DNA from: Elysia chlorotica
Lineage: Eukaryota; Mollusca; Gastropoda; Plakobranchidae
Assembly (NCBI GenBank): GCA_003991915.1
Contig: RQTK01000002.1
Coordinates: 2,039,559 to 2,103,558 of the forward strand
Reading direction: 5' to 3'
DNA length: 64,000 nt
Position numbers and translations under genes: made by a program. Shown here in pieces: positions 39,189-51,429 of this stretch; the stretch's first letter is position 1, and each line of letters starts with the position of its first letter. The notes below the pieces were generated by a model. The model saw nothing but the letters and a program-made list of their open reading frames with translations. It had not been told where the DNA came from and did no database searches.

Positions 39189-42100
39189 TTATTCCTCAGC
39201 AGCTTCTTTTGCTACAGCGTAAGGTTTCTCCACCTCGATGTGACCACAGTCTGCAATCTCAACGTCTTGGCTAGCAAACAGGGCGCTTAGACAGAACCAT
39301 GAAAGTTAGAGGCGAACCACACTCTGCAAAATGAAATGAAATAAAACAAAGTTCAATTTCATTCAAAGTTTAGCCATCAGATAAAAAAATCTGACCGTCA
39401 ATTCACATTTCCCATTTTATACAGAGCAGGTATAGAAATTAGAATGAGACTAAGTTGACGCTGGAAGTTTTTACATTTATTTAAAGGAGCAAGTGATGTG
39501 ATTTCTAGAGTAAGATAGGTTTAAAATAACAACTTATCAAGAAAATATTGTCCAGTGGTGAATATTCTAAAGACAGAATTGCACACAAGGAATAATTATT
39601 ATTATATAAAAGAAATGCAGTATGTATTTTGATAATACAGTAGAACATGCCTACAGCATGATCTTCCAGCCGAGAAGGAAATTCCCGTTGTAGGCATGTA
39701 CCCGCAATGGGGAGGCAAAGGGAAATTAATGCTGTAAAATTGCTGTTCTGTATCATATAGCTAGTGGAAATTAGGAGTGAACCATGAATGCGTGTGTTTC
39801 AGGATCAATGATCGTAAAGAACGGAAATGTATGATACAATAACAAAGGGCCCGCAGTCCCACCTAGCCCAAGTGCCTACACACAGAGTCCTAACGCATCT
39901 CACTCTCCCTTCCGCCCTCCCCGCCCCGATTGATTTTGACCACTCTTTGGTTTGGGTTGTTCAACTTGTGTAGCAGACTGGCACCTACAATCATCCCTCG
40001 CTTTCACTTAGGCTAAGCTCAGTACCTATGGTCATAAAGATCTAGAATCTAGGCCTATGTAGTCATGTGCCTCTCACAAGCCACACACCACTTGACTGGT
40101 AAGACAACATTATGTATCACAGTGCGCAGACAGCAGGCCTGCTTTCAGCCAATCCTCCAACCCCTCTCCCCCCTTCCTCACCAGGGCGTGGAAAACAAAA
40201 GACTGCCGTTCTTTATTCTTCCTGTACAATCGCTCAAACCTCCCGCTGTATACATGTTTGGGCCCGTCCCTGCTCCGTTATATCAAGGCACAGGTTATGG
40301 AGCTTATATAGAGAACAAAATGGGGCTACTTCCATGGGGATGATCCTGCAGCAGCAGGTGCCGCATTAGTCGAGCACTACTCAGTATTGTATGTGTGTAT
40401 TTGTCTTTTGTTTTACTCGGTATATGATGCCAGCATATCAGCTATTTTAACATTAACACAATAACAATGTCTTCTCAGTCTATTTTTATTGTTGTTTCAA
40501 ACCAAAGGGTAATTGAATTAATTCTGAAAAAGTTCTGAGAACTGGGAATTGTAAAAAATATACTAAAAGAAGCAAACGTAAACTGAAGCCACGTGACTTA
40601 TTGTTTGGGCTACCCCATTTTGGAATGGGGGAGATGAGTTATAGTGAGAAAAATGCATTATTTACTTATAATTAAAATAAACAAGCAAAGATGAAGCCAT
40701 TGAAATATGCTCACCATGCCCTTTACAACTTTGCCAAAGACAACATGGCGTCCGTCGAGCCAGGTAGTTTTCTTGGTGGTGATGAAGAACTGGGAGCCGT
40801 TTGTGTCTTTGCCAGCGTTGGCCATAGAGAGCCAGCCTGACCCGTAGTGCTTCAGCTTGAAGTTCTCGTCCTGGAACTTCTCACCAAAGATGCTTCTGCC
40901 TAAAAACAAAAACAAAAACAAAAACACTTAAAAAAAACGTAAGTATACATAGTCGCCATCTTAGAGTTTAAATATATATAATGAGAATTCCAGAGAATGT
41001 GCAGTGTTGCCACAGTGGAGTGATAACCAGAGAATGTGCAGTGTTGCCACAGTGGAGTGATAACCAGAGAATGTGCAGTGTTGCCACAGTGGAGTGATAA
41101 CCAGAGAATGTGCAGTGTTGCCACAATGGTGTGATAACCAGAGAATGTGCAGTGTTGCCACAGTGGAGTGATAACCAGAGAATGTGCAGTGTTGCCACAG
41201 TGGAGTGATAACATGTCAACATTGAAACTAATACAAGTAACAGTGAGGTTTAAGCTCCCACTGTTCTCAGAAGAATGCTACGCCTTCAGCAAGCACTAAC
41301 AATAAAAATATAAAGTGAGACAACAAGGCTGAGTCAGGCACAAGTGAGAAATTTGACTTTTGGAGTTATTTCTAGTGACTTAACCCACGCTGCACTTTGG
41401 CCGCCCAAGGGCCAGATGGCCAGTCTGGGTCTGGCACAGGTGACTGGGTGTGAAAAATGGGATGTGACTACTGCTGACCTGGTTAACTGATGCTCTGAGT
41501 GCTGTTCTTTTATCAACCGATATTTCTTTTAATTTTTCTTGTTATGAATTCATAAAAATATATATTTCTATTGCGCTGAGAAGTTGGTTGATTTCATTAT
41601 CCTGTTTGTTTTTAATAACCGTTTCTGATTAATAGTGTGAGAGCAATAAAGGAGAAGCCAGTTACATACATGTATTACTTTCTTTCCTGCAGATGATCAC
41701 AATTAAATTTATTCAATTTTAAATAGCTGTGGGTGTGGTATCTTTCAGGTTAAACCCTTTTACATGGAACAACACTCCCGTGTGTCTCTTGACTGAAGGG
41801 GTTACGCCTTTAGAACCCTTGTAGTCCCAATTGAAAGTTTCACTATACAGGAATGGAAATTTATACCAGCTGAGGATTGAACCTTTTACCTTCTAATCGT
41901 CAATCCAGAGAACTAATGCTAGAGATACCAGGCGCCTTAAATTGCTAAAAATGCAATCTTCCAATTAATGTAATGTTTCATAGGTTTCCTAAAGAGACGT
42001 GTGGAAAAAGAGCAGTGACACCAAAGATTTGAACATTGGACCTCCTGCTCCTCAGTCACGAACACTGGAGACTGAACTATCTAAGCCAACGCTTACAACA

Positions 42101-45100
42101 TTTAAATTTACTTAAATGTACATCCCACGAATTTCTAGAAAAATAATCACACCAGATTTTGAGCTAGTAATCTAATAAAATGGCCTCTCATTTCTGATGG
42201 TTTCATTGGTAGCAGGCAGATGAGACAAACATTTTCCGCTATTCTAGGGGGAAGTGACAAGGTCATTTTTGTTGTTGTAGGGGGTGGGGGAGAACTTGGA
42301 GGAAGATGGATGGAAGGAGCGTAGTGGAAGAGATGAAGACGTTAGGGAGAGAATTTGGTGGTTGGTCAGGGTATCTAATTTGTCCTGGGATGATATCCTA
42401 GTGGTATTTTCTACCCCTCTAGCAGCACAGACTATTGGGAAGAAAATTTGAAACTTTTTTGCAATTTTCACACAAAATTTTATGAAAATTAAAAACTTTC
42501 CAAAGATTTTTTTTCACAAATAGACAGAGACACGTGCAGAAGCTTTGAAGAGGTATGAAGACTAGTGCACATTGAATTGATATTCTTAATACATCTGTCT
42601 ATATCTCACAAGAAACAAATATTCAACATTCATATTATTAATTCTACAAAAAAGGCAATGAGCAAGAAAGTAGCAATGTATTTTTGCAGATTAAAAAAAA
42701 GGTAGAAACTTGGATGTGTCAGACTAAAGATGTGGCATGTGCACAGAATAGACTAGAGTTGGCCATACAAGATTTCTGATTATCCATCTGCCTAAACTGG
42801 TAAAGACCTAATCTACCTGTCCCTTTAACCTTATCTATCCAGTCTCACCTCCAGTGCCATCACCATTGGTGAAATCTCCACCTTGGATCATGAAATCTTT
42901 GATCACGCGATGAAATTTGCTGCCTTTGTAAGTAAGTACTTTTCCATCAATCTGAAAAGAAGGAAAGTTATGGAGAAATAAAATACATTATGAAGCAATC
43001 TGTGTCACTCCAGTTTTTACTAAATCACGTAAAATAACCAAACTGAAATACCAGGAGGTAGAGACACTACAAATTTTAAACCCACATTTTTTTAAAGGAT
43101 TTCATTGACATCCATTGTTCTGCACTTAAACTTAAAGCCAAATAAGACCACACAAAACCTCTTAAAAAAACAAACTTCAATAGCTGCCCATTAGGGAAAA
43201 GGATACAAAACAAAGTTGCTGTGAAATGTGTAAAACATACATTAAAAATCATGCGCAGACTTTCTCAGAAAATCTTTTTTTCATATTACCAAGCTACAAG
43301 AGAATTATGGTCATCAAAAGACAAAACAACTTTGACCACCGCTCAATAAAAAAAAATGCTTGGTATAGATTGCCATCTGAGATATGACGAGAGAAAATGA
43401 GGCCACTCCTAAGAAAACAAAATACTTTTAAAAACACATTATGACCTCGTATTTCTAAACTATATCTGATAAACTCTATTATATTATTACAAAAATGCAT
43501 TTAATTAACCTGGTACTGTCATATTTCTACATGCATTGAATGATTAGTGAAGTTATAAATTCTATTTTGTGTGACATTTACTTGACAACTAATATATATA
43601 TATAAAGTGTGAAACTTTGAGGATATCAAGATCAGTCTATCTATCAAGTTTTTGGCAGTGCATATTTGTACACACCTGTTAATGACCATTTTGTATCATA
43701 CATCATGATTTTTAAATAATACACTTTGGGCAGGATGTTAAAAACATTGTGCTTCAGATATCAAGTGCATTCTTATAAATTGAAAAAAACATTTGAAAAT
43801 ATCTTTTTAGTAATGGCATTATTGATAATGAAAAATATTTACATTTGCCTACATTTTTGTTCCAAAGGGACTAAAGTGACCCCCCCCCCCAAAAAAAAAA
43901 AATACAACAACACACACCTACAGTTTTTAACTAATCTTGTATCTGTGTGTCTTGGAAATTATAAATGCTATTTTAAAGAAGTAAAATCAAACCTCTTTAT
44001 CTCCGATTGCTAAATGCTTGAAATTCTCGACAGTTTTTGGGACCGTCTTGCCAAACAAACCAATCTCTACTCTTCCAGCTGGTTTCCCTCCAATGGTTAT
44101 ATCAAAATAGACCTGAAAAAGAAAAAAAAAATCAAATCTTAAACACAAAAAACTATTTCAATAAATAGATCTAGGCAGAGTTTATACATTTTAATTCAAT
44201 GTTTGGTCTCACTTGTTTTTTTAATTTAACATCGCTTTAAAAAGAAATATAAAATACAATACCAACAAACAAGACTTGCACACACTTAATTATATCTTAT
44301 GATGATAAAATACATAGGCCTATGAACATACAGACTCCTGAGTAAGAGTCAAAAGTTTTCCGGACTCCCAAAGAAATTTGTATTCAAAACCATTACAGTG
44401 CAAAGACAATAAAACCTGAACCGATGTGATGTGGATGTTCGATTCTACCACTGAACTAGATCTTTTAGTATTAGGCTTTTTATGAATTGATATTTCAATC
44501 AAAGCAAACACTATAAATGATTCTGTTTCATTGCTTGCTCTTCCCATGAGTCGAAGAATGCCTCTGTCCTTGTAGCGTTTTCTCTGACCAACAGATGCCT
44601 GATTTCCCTGCTTCAGTTATGAGTACAGAGAAGCCTCAGGGTCTTGGGAATCATTTGTCATCCTTGTGGTGCACATTATACAGGCCAGTTGAGTTAATTG
44701 GAGGTTATAGGGCCTCAACAAAATGAACTTATAACTAGGCTTAGAGTTAGAAGGGAATTACTTTTAACTAGAATTATGATAGAACTAGATCTAGACTTAG
44801 ACAATCTCTACAGAGATCTAAAATCTTGGGGTAGAATCTAGCTTACGTTTCGTCATTATAACAATATGAATAAGAAGGCTTACGACGAGACGTAAGCTAG
44901 ATCTAGATCTACGTCTGTTTGTGCATTCTACCCTAGATTTAAATGCAGTATCGTAAGTACAAGTTGCGGTAGGTAGATATAGATCTACTGCTTCAACTCT
45001 ATTTGCTGTACATCTAGATCTATAGGCCTATTGTTTATACAACTCTTAAAAGACTTACAATGTCGGTGACTTTAGGGCCATTCGCCTTATCGGCCCCGGA

Positions 45101-45148
45101 GACCAGTCCTGAGAGGCAGTACACCACAACAGCTGCTACGACTAACAT
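39189..45148 (-). CDS. PPIB: Peptidyl-prolyl isomerase B (cyclophilin B), five exons
   Basis: ER-lumen cyclophilin that catalyses cis-trans isomerisation of prolyl bonds and helps fold secreted proteins such as collagens. Exons: 45148-45059, 44112-43993, 42951-42849, 40899-40715, 39323-39189; all phases agree. An N-terminal signal peptide ([19 protein letters not shown]) precedes GPKVTD. Cyclophilin core motifs: [37 protein letters not shown] with the catalytic Arg, [36 protein letters not shown]. The C-terminus is [20 protein letters not shown] then EAAEE, stop at 39189. As given, exon 5 reads SVVRL then TAA at 39308-39306, which would truncate the protein at about 171 of 210 residues. This is caused by a 37-base anomaly (see findings); the gene is otherwise intact. 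Confidence 0.95.
39275..39311 (-). other. In-place complemented segment in PPIB exon 5
   Basis: Coding-strand bases here translate to noise with a TAA, but their base-by-base complement, kept in the same order, reads EIESTKTDSRDK and the first base of a Pro codon. It is flanked by intact VVR and [10 protein letters not shown]. That is the conserved cyclophilin B sequence, of exactly the right length. The 39312 end is ambiguous by one base. Confidence 0.9.
39635..40370. other. Possible DNA-transposon-like segment in PPIB intron 4
   Basis: Begins CAGTAGAACATGCCTACAGC and shares the style of the segment at 9441 (CAGTAAAACATGACTATAGC). Conventional pogo/Tigger-like ends start this way, but no matching opposite end or transposase was found. 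The rest is unrecognised. Confidence 0.25.
40985..41217. repeat. 37-bp minisatellite in PPIB intron 3
   Basis: Six nearly identical copies of AGAGAATGTGCAGTGTTGCC plus ACAGTGGAGTGATAACC, just upstream (coding sense) of the exon starting at 40899. It does not contain exon sequence. Confidence 0.96.
41750..42100 (-). mobile_element. tRNA-like SINE fragments (two heads)
   Basis: The reverse complement shows tRNA-like modules with B-box-like GGTTCAATCC (near 41880) and ATGTTCAAATC (near 42030), each preceded by an A-box-like region. They are degraded, without clear target duplications. Confidence 0.5.
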
Positions 45149-45750
45149 GGTTACGACTTGTACAATTGTCGAAACCCTAAACTTGAGTTGATACAGAGTT
45201 TGAGTTTAACTTGTCTGCCAATTCTGGCAACTGGTGAGGAAACCACCACAAATTGGATCTGGATCTAAGCCAAGATTACTCCGACATTAGAGAGAATACC
45301 TAGGGATCAGAGACGCCGGCTGATTACTGATTAGTGAAAGTGACTAAGCTTACCCTACTAGATCTAGGCCTGCTGAGCCAGAGGTTGAAGTTCGTGGCAC
45401 CATGTACAATGGGCGGCCATGCTTACCGGGAATCGATTCTTATTCATAAATTAATAAATCGTTGATGCTAAATCTGTAAATATTCACGTAATTATGTGAA
45501 ATGCGCTGACAGCGATGTAGTTTCTCTTTATCTTACATTTCAAGAGGTGGGGGTCCAATTGCATGTACTTGTTTGTCCCAAATATTAGGTGAATCCGGGT
45601 CAGTTCCACCCCCCATACCCGACTCCCAGACCTCTTGCTCGACAGCCAGACATAAATCTACAGACTGGGCTATACTGGCTCTTCGAATCCACGCAGAAAG
45701 TAGGCTACAGAAGGCCTACGTGCACGCAATTCCGTACGGGGGTTGCATAA
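45149..45750. other. Upstream region of PPIB
   Basis: No TATA box is evident near the start codon. GGGCGGCCATG at about 45410 resembles GC-box/YY1-type promoter elements, but the transcription start cannot be placed. Confidence 0.3.
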
Positions 45751-46150
45751 TAGTTATGTATCATACTGTTGGCGAAATATCAATATCAACGTAATTGAAA
45801 AAGTGATGATGCCTATTAGGCTTACATAAAAGCTATGAGATTATGGAACCTAAAGAATTATTCGAATAAGAAACATTTATGACGTGTTATCATCGTGTAA
45901 CATCGTCAGATTTTTCATCTTGACACCCGTCACCGCATAGGAATCTCCATTTGAACACGGGAGTCGTAAAGCTTGGGTAGAGCTTAGCCTTGTCTGACCA
46001 AAGAACACTAGTTTAGCAAGACGTGCCAGTAGTCGAGTCTAGTGGAATATAAAGAATGTATCGATACTTTTGAACGATATCGGCCCAGGTAAGCATGCCA
46101 ACTTGTATGATCTTGATTGGTTAGCCTGGGTGCTCTGTAAGACGTTTGTA
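45750..46150. repeat. Segmental duplication, copy A
   Basis: Shares long near-identical blocks with 46668-47289: TAGTTATGTATCATACTGTT, GTGATGATGCCTAT, GAATCTCCATTTGAACACGG, TGTATCGATACTTTTGAACG, CTGTAAGACGTTTGTA. It lacks a block of about 160 bases present in copy B. Confidence 0.9.
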
Positions 46151-46667
46151 GAGTCAATTGTCCTCAAAATAGGCAAGGAGAGTACGAACCCGTTTGCCTC
46201 GTTTCGGTAGGCAACGTGTTACCATCCCGCGCAGCCACCCGATTTATTTCATTTTTTTAATTATAAATAAACGAGTATGATCGCTTCAAAAAAGACACGC
46301 GCACATGCTTTTAGGTTGAGTAGGTTTCTATAAATTTATCGTCAGCAGCAAGGCTTAGACCCACTTGTTGCAGCACAGAAAATAGCAGGAGAGACAGTGA
46401 TCTCAGAGAGAGAAAGAGAGACCCGAAGAGAAAGAGACAGATAGAGAGGACACACGGTGACGTACACACAACCTTTGTTTGTTTTTGCTTAATGTTCAAC
46501 GTCAATAGTGAAATACTTTATCGTGGACGAGTCCCACCACTTGTTTCTGAAAATTTAATGTGTCGCCACAAACGAGGGAGACGTGTACCCCTGCCTGAAC
46601 CGGACACCCACCTAACCAGCTGGACTCCCCGTAACGTATGCCTATCTATTTTCTGTGCGGCAACAAG

Positions 46668-47289
46668 TAGTTATGTATCATACTGTTGGCGGAATATCAA
46701 TATCAACGTGATTTATATCACTTATATATCAAATATAAAAAAAATATAAAAAATATAAAAAGTGATGATGCCTATAGTATTAGGCCTACATAAAAGCTAT
46801 GAGATTATGGAACCTGAGGAATTATTCGAATGAGAAACATTTATGATGCGTTATCATTGCGAAACCATACATTTTCCTTTAGCTATTCACAAATAGCACA
46901 TGCTGGGTGCGTTGTTCCAATCGACGTTTTGTCGGGCAATTTTTGTCGGATTTCGTCTCCTGCCTGTTAGGTCAGTGCCATGTTCAGATGACCGGCTGAG
47001 GCAGGTAACCTGGTATCTCCGAGCTGTCTCGTAACATCGTCAGATTGTTCATCGTGACACCCGTCACCGCATAGGAATCTCCATTTGAACACGGGAGACG
47101 TAAAGCTTGGGTAGAGATTTTGCCTTACAAGTCTGCCCAAAGAACACGAGTTTAGCAAGACGTGCCAGTAGTCGAGTCTAGTGGAATATAAAGAATGTAT
47201 CGATACTTTTGAACGATATCGGCCCAGGTAAGCATGCCAACTTGTATGATCTTGATTGGTTAGCCTGGGTGCTCTGTAAGACGTTTGTA
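46668..47289. repeat. Segmental duplication, copy B, cut by assembly gap
   Basis: Same order of blocks as copy A, offset by about 0.9-1.1 kb, with a TATAAAAA-rich insertion and a SINE-like piece at about 46970-47040 (TGACCGGCTGAGGCAGG). It runs straight into the N gap at the base where copy A continues AGTCAATTG. Confidence 0.9.
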
Positions 47290-48282
47290 NNNNNNNNNNN
47301 NNNNNNNNNNNNNNNNNNNNNNNNNNNNNNNNNNNNNNNNNNNNNNNNNNNNNNNNNNNNNNNNNNNNNNNNNNNNNNNNNNNNNNNNNNNNNNNNNNNN
47401 NNNNNNNNNNNNNNNNNNNNNNNNNNNNNNNNNNNNNNNNNNNNNNNNNNNNNNNNNNNNNNNNNNNNNNNNNNNNNNNNNNNNNNNNNNNNNNNNNNNN
47501 NNNNNNNNNNNNNNNNNNNNNNNNNNNNNNNNNNNNNNNNNNNNNNNNNNNNNNNNNNNNNNNNNNNNNNNNNNNNNNNNNNNNNNNNNNNNNNNNNNNN
47601 NNNNNNNNNNNNNNNNNNNNNNNNNNNNNNNNNNNNNNNNNNNNNNNNNNNNNNNNNNNNNNNNNNNNNNNNNNNNNNNNNNNNNNNNNNNNNNNNNNNN
47701 NNNNNNNNNNNNNNNNNNNNNNNNNNNNNNNNNNNNNNNNNNNNNNNNNNNNNNNNNNNNNNNNNNNNNNNNNNNNNNNNNNNNNNNNNNNNNNNNNNNN
47801 NNNNNNNNNNNNNNNNNNNNNNNNNNNNNNNNNNNNNNNNNNNNNNNNNNNNNNNNNNNNNNNNNNNNNNNNNNNNNNNNNNNNNNNNNNNNNNNNNNNN
47901 NNNNNNNNNNNNNNNNNNNNNNNNNNNNNNNNNNNNNNNNNNNNNNNNNNNNNNNNNNNNNNNNNNNNNNNNNNNNNNNNNNNNNNNNNNNNNNNNNNNN
48001 NNNNNNNNNNNNNNNNNNNNNNNNNNNNNNNNNNNNNNNNNNNNNNNNNNNNNNNNNNNNNNNNNNNNNNNNNNNNNNNNNNNNNNNNNNNNNNNNNNNN
48101 NNNNNNNNNNNNNNNNNNNNNNNNNNNNNNNNNNNNNNNNNNNNNNNNNNNNNNNNNNNNNNNNNNNNNNNNNNNNNNNNNNNNNNNNNNNNNNNNNNNN
48201 NNNNNNNNNNNNNNNNNNNNNNNNNNNNNNNNNNNNNNNNNNNNNNNNNNNNNNNNNNNNNNNNNNNNNNNNNNNNNNNNNN
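47290..48282. other. Assembly gap (N run)
   Basis: 993 unresolved bases. Frames running through it are meaningless. Confidence 1.
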
Positions 48283-50415
48283 CTTTATTATTATCATTAT
48301 CATCACTAATATTATTATTTCCTGTGTACCGTAGTTGGTGGGACGATGCATGGTGAATTTCTACCCAAGCAAGTGGATCAGAGCTTGAGCCTAATTGTGC
48401 AGGGAATATTTCTAGGGTGTAAGGGCGACCACAGGGTGAAAGCCGAAAGCTGATGAGCGCCGATCAGAATAAGAATTACCCAAGAAAAATCAACTAGCCC
48501 CACAGAGTCGCCGCTCCTTGTGAGCGCTGGTAAGTGGGCTTCGGCAGCCTCGGCTTTATAAGAATGGAGAAACAATTCTTATCGACGCCGAAAATATGAC
48601 AAGGGCTCACAGCCACCACCGTCATCGGATGTGTGACGTCACGGGCTGGACTAGGGCGTTTTTTTAAATGGACATAGCGGAGCGTGGGCTTCACATAGAA
48701 CAAAATTGGTTAGATTTTTGTAATCAGCGTCAAAAAATAAAGGGGACGTCACGGACAGAATTTGATTTTGAACTAAAATTACAAAAAAAAATGTATTGTG
48801 GGCATTTAATTTTCATTATTTTAATGCTCTCTCTCTATATATCTTTCTCCCTTGTTTTAACTTGTCCTACACATAATGGATACCAGGGCTTATGTTTTAG
48901 ACTGTCCATTTACACACACACAGACTTAGCCTGAAGGAAACACGGCGCACCAAACCAGATTCAAAACCGAGGGACCTCCTTATTAGAAACCGTGCGCTCT
49001 ATTAACTGATCTGCGTCACTCACACACACACACACATACAACAAACATACACCCATACAACACACACACCCATACAACACACACTCATACAACATACACA
49101 CGCATACAACAAACATACACCCATACAAGACACACGCATCGACACACACACCCAAAACAACACATTACCATACAACACACACACACATTCTACACACAAA
49201 CCCAAACAACACACTACCATACACCACACACACACATTCAACACACTCACACCCATACAACACATACCATACGACACACACACCTATACAACTCACACAC
49301 TTGTTTATATAGATTGTGTTTCTTTGTGTTATTCTTAACCTCTCATATCACTGTGGTAAAGTTTGATCTTAATTCTTCATTAGAAATCCAGACGCAGATT
49401 TGACCACGATGGCACGGCTAGCTCGAAACAGACAAGCCTCTGTTCAGCATTCGCTGGATTTGACATGATCCTCTCGTTATCCTTTGGTTATTAGCTTAGT
49501 TTAAACTGACGCGGCCATTTTTTTTTTTTTTTACTTCATAGGCCAAGTTTTACAGTATTTGAGTCACATGAAGATTTCATTTTAGAAACATGAGATAGTT
49601 AACACTAGTAATAGCTAACCATTTCCCTCAAATAACTTGTACTTACAATTTCTAATTTACATAATTATTCACACTATGATAAGGGTTATGTTTATTTTTT
49701 AATAGATCATATCTTTTTTTTTCTGAAGTAAGCTTTAGATCCCAAGCTCTATATATATATCGTTGGAAAGATTGATTGATTTCTGGTCAGTTTCCGTTTG
49801 TTTTCAAAAACAATCACCTAAAATCTACGAAGGAGATTTTGGGGGGGGGGGGGGGGGGGGGGTTACACAGTCATAATTTCGTACTAACAACTTTGAAGTT
49901 TTTAGTTTTCATGTTATTATAACCCAAGTCTTTTAATATACGAATTACGCTAGAACTAGAGTGGTAGACAAAAATGATTTTAAAAATATTTAGATCTAGG
50001 AAAATTAGAAAAAGGCTAGGAATTAGTTCTGATTTTTTACAATCTACCTTTGATCGTCCCCTCGACAATTTTGTCCCAAGTGTGTTGTTATTTTTAATAA
50101 TTATAGGGCAATCGTGCTCTAAAGGGGTCCCAAGTGTATATTTGTCTTTAATATTATAATATTAAAAAATAAAACAACAATATCAAATTCTAAGTATTGT
50201 GTTACAACTGTTCAAATAAACAAAAAAAAATCAAGTAAGTAATCTAGATTTCAGAAGTATGCATACTTTTATATGCTCGCGATTGTCAATGTTATTACTT
50301 TTATTATTAATCTATAAGCACAAAAGATCGAGTGAAGTAGAGCAAGGTGTTGCGCATGCTAAAAAAAAAAAACAACAACTAATGATGCTTCTCTTTGAAT
50401 CAGAAGATTTTTAGG
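48283..50415. other. Unassigned sequence with CA-rich and poly-G tracts
   Basis: No gene was recognised. TGACGTCA (CRE palindrome) lies at 48634-48641 and a GACGTCA at 48745, a possible promoter fragment. A degenerate ACACACCCATACAACA repeat runs from 49020 to 49290. A run of more than 20 G lies at about 49840-49862. Confidence 0.45.

Positions 50416-50417
<2 letters not shown>

Positions 50418-50507
<90 letters not shown>
50418..50507. repeat. (AG)n microsatellite
   Basis: About forty-five uninterrupted AG dinucleotides. Confidence 0.97.
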
Positions 50508-50511
<4 letters not shown>

Positions 50512-50627
50512 ACCAACATTTGATCAAAAATGAAAAAAATATAGTTTGCCTTTTAACCATAGCTTACTATATTAACTACTCCATGCTTTTAACAGAAACA
50601 TTGTTTCTATAAGATTTTCAGCGTTAT

Positions 50628-50816
50628 TGATTGACTCAAGTGATAGAGCGCAGGTCTGCAGATCGGGAGATCAGTGGTTTCAATCCCACAGTTGTCAAAT
50701 TTATTGACCGATTTAATGTCTATTGAGTTGCAGCAATTTGTCAGATGCCAGTCTTGGGACCTGTCCACAATATAACCTATTAAATGTGCTGAGGTTGGAC
50801 ATTAAACCAATTCAAA
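50628..50816 (+). mobile_element. tRNA-derived SINE
   Basis: A-box-like TGATAGAGCGCAGG and B-box-like GTGGTTTCAATCC, then a shortened body ending CTGTCCACAATATAACCTAT, GTGCTGAGGTTGGACATTAA. Same 3' end as the other SINEs here. Confidence 0.75.
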
Positions 50817-50904
50817 TCACGCCATTCTTTTTTTTACCGGGGCCACGTTTTTTAGTGGCATCCACCGTCAAGTATGGTCTTATTTAATGTGAATTTTGTT
50901 TTAA

Positions 50905-51400
50905 TTCTAGGTAGCATAGTTTACTAAGATTGGAAATGTGCAGGTCAAGCAAAACGCCAAAATGTTTTACGGACAAGGCAGGTCTTAACTTATGATCACG
51001 AGTTTTCACTACATGTAATTTAGCAGGTGTTCTAACGACCATGATTTCTGCTTTTTTTTGTCTTCATCAAGCTTTAATTTGTTTGCCCAAACCCATGAGG
51101 ACAAGTCATTAATGAATGCAATTAAGGAATTTTACTGTATCAGTTATGACCAACTTAGTTTTCATTTATAAATTTGAGTGCCATCGGCATACATGTGGTG
51201 ATTAAATTCATATTTAGTTAGAATATCAGTTAATGGTTGTGAATACACTGAGAACAGAACCGGCCCGAGAACAGATTCCTGGGGACCCCAAATTTAAGAT
51301 CGATTAAGCTAGACTGTTTGCTTCTAGTTTTAACAGTGTGGTTGTACAAAAAAATTATACTCATTAAATCCATTTCTAAAACACGTTGCTCCCTCTTAGC
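50905..51400 (-). pseudogene. Non-LTR retrotransposon reverse transcriptase relic
   Basis: - strand fragments: a GVP-type turn, VLSVYSQPLTDIL, TKYEFNHHMYADGTQIYK (decayed YADD catalytic motif, second Asp changed to Gly), then LSSWVWANKLKLDEDKKKA, KHFGVLLDLHIS. Typical of CR1/Rex/jockey-type RT with stops and frameshifts, so inactive. Confidence 0.8.
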
Positions 51401-51429
51401 TTTCTTTTTAAGTTTTGCGCAGTAATTTG

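Noticed and set aside
39267-39311. Ordinary micro-inversion in PPIB exon 5
   Set aside because: The reverse complement of the segment (LASKQGA-stop-TEP) does not restore the protein; only the non-reversed complement does.
47209-48351. Frames of about 360 residues
   Set aside because: They are almost entirely N from the assembly gap.
50628-50710. Possible tRNA gene
   Set aside because: A and B boxes are present, but it continues into the common SINE body and has no convincing cloverleaf ends.
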